This document shows, in pieces, positions 10,941 to 11,215 of a DNA stretch of 11,215 nucleotides. This stretch comes from Acidobacteriota bacterium (GTDB taxonomy: Bacteria > Acidobacteriota > Terriglobia > Acidiferrales > UBA7541), in contig QHYP01000279.1 of assembly GCA_003224195.1 (NCBI GenBank), positions 1 through 11,215 on the forward strand. Reading direction: 5' to 3'. The notes under the pieces are model-generated. The model did not search any database and was not told the DNA's origin. It was given only the letters and a program-made list of their open reading frames with translations. The number at the start of each line of letters is the position of its first letter. Position 1 is the first letter of the stretch. The position numbers and the translations under genes were made by a program.

Positions 10941-11215
10941 ATGAAATACTGCCCCATCTGCGACACCCAATACTCTGATTCCCACGACCGCTGCTCCGTC
11001 TGCGGTGTAGAGCTTGTCCCCGAATCGCTCCGCGGCCGCCCCCTCAACGATAAAGAGCGCCGCGAACCCATCGAAGTCGCCTGGCGCGGCGGCGATCCCG
11101 TCGCCGTCAGCCAGGTCCTCGCGGCATTGCGCGAAGCCGGCATCCAGCACGACGTCAAAGCCACCAACGATCATCTGGTCTTCGAGCTCGGCATGCCCCG
11201 TCCGAAATACGAGAT
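10941..11215 (+). CDS. Zinc-ribbon protein with possible DUF2007-like domain (3' partial)
   Basis: Runs off the window after 91 codons. The N-terminus MKYCPICDTQYSDSHDRCSVC has two CxxC pairs (C4/C7 and C18/C21) that form a zinc ribbon. After a short linker, EPIEVAWRGGDPVAVSQVLAALREAGIQH resembles the start of DUF2007-type (putative signal-transducing) domains, where a beta strand is followed by a helix in a short ferredoxin-like fold; that part is tentative. The function is unknown; such zinc-ribbon/DUF2007 combinations often carry C-terminal membrane segments, which would lie outside the window. The start is the first Met before the zinc ribbon, 2 bases after the stop of the frameshifted thiolase frame and 70 bases after the original thiolase stop. 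No strong Shine-Dalgarno is seen. Confidence 0.75.
   Translation, partial: MKYCPICDTQYSDSHDRCSVCGVELVPESLRGRPLNDKERREPIEVAWRGGDPVAVSQVLAALREAGIQHDVKATNDHLVFELGMPRPKYE

Overview
The window reads as a piece of an Acidobacteriota chromosome, probably from a soil or metagenomic lineage. The main reason is three neighbouring genes of the VWFA-related family (TIGR03436 type), which is characteristic of that phylum. GC-rich third codon positions, two DinB-superfamily genes and scattered short GC-rich palindromic repeats fit as well. This is inference; no rRNA or other phylogenetic marker is present.

Layout. 3-1031 (+): RluA/RluD-type pseudouridine synthase, 5' end outside the window. 1047-2138 (+), 2236-3212 (-) and 3353-4402 (+): three exported VWA-domain paralogues. 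The first is intact, the second has a broken frame, and the third is intact but has a degenerate metal site. 4430-4649 (+): a compact transcription unit of about 185 nt with a strong promoter, a palindromic repeat, a perfect Shine-Dalgarno, a 14-codon lysine-rich ORF and a rho-independent terminator. 4668-7631 (-): a 987-aa UvrD-like helicase fused to a PD-(D/E)XK nuclease with an iron-sulfur cysteine set. 7682-8148 (-): a HicB/HicA toxin-antitoxin pair upstream of the helicase on the same strand. 8235-8792 (-) and 8919-9446 (+): two divergent DinB-like proteins. 9447-9705: a repeat-rich intergenic stretch. 9706-10938 (+): an acetyl-CoA acetyltransferase (thiolase) whose frame breaks just before its C-terminal catalytic cysteine motif. 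10941-end (+): a zinc-ribbon protein cut by the window edge.

Two families of short palindromic repeats run through the window. Family 1 begins GTTGACC; it has five copies, two of them read in frame inside protein-coding genes (the pseudouridine synthase tail and the helicase-nuclease linker) and two in perfect 27-bp tandem. Family 2 begins GTAGGGGCG and has three copies between genes, all forming hairpins.

The genes do not form one pathway. Most are single housekeeping or accessory genes with their own promoters. The only clear operon is hicB-hicA, possibly continuing into the helicase-nuclease gene 50 nt downstream. The least expected elements are the small lysine-rich transcription unit and the protein-embedded palindromic repeats.
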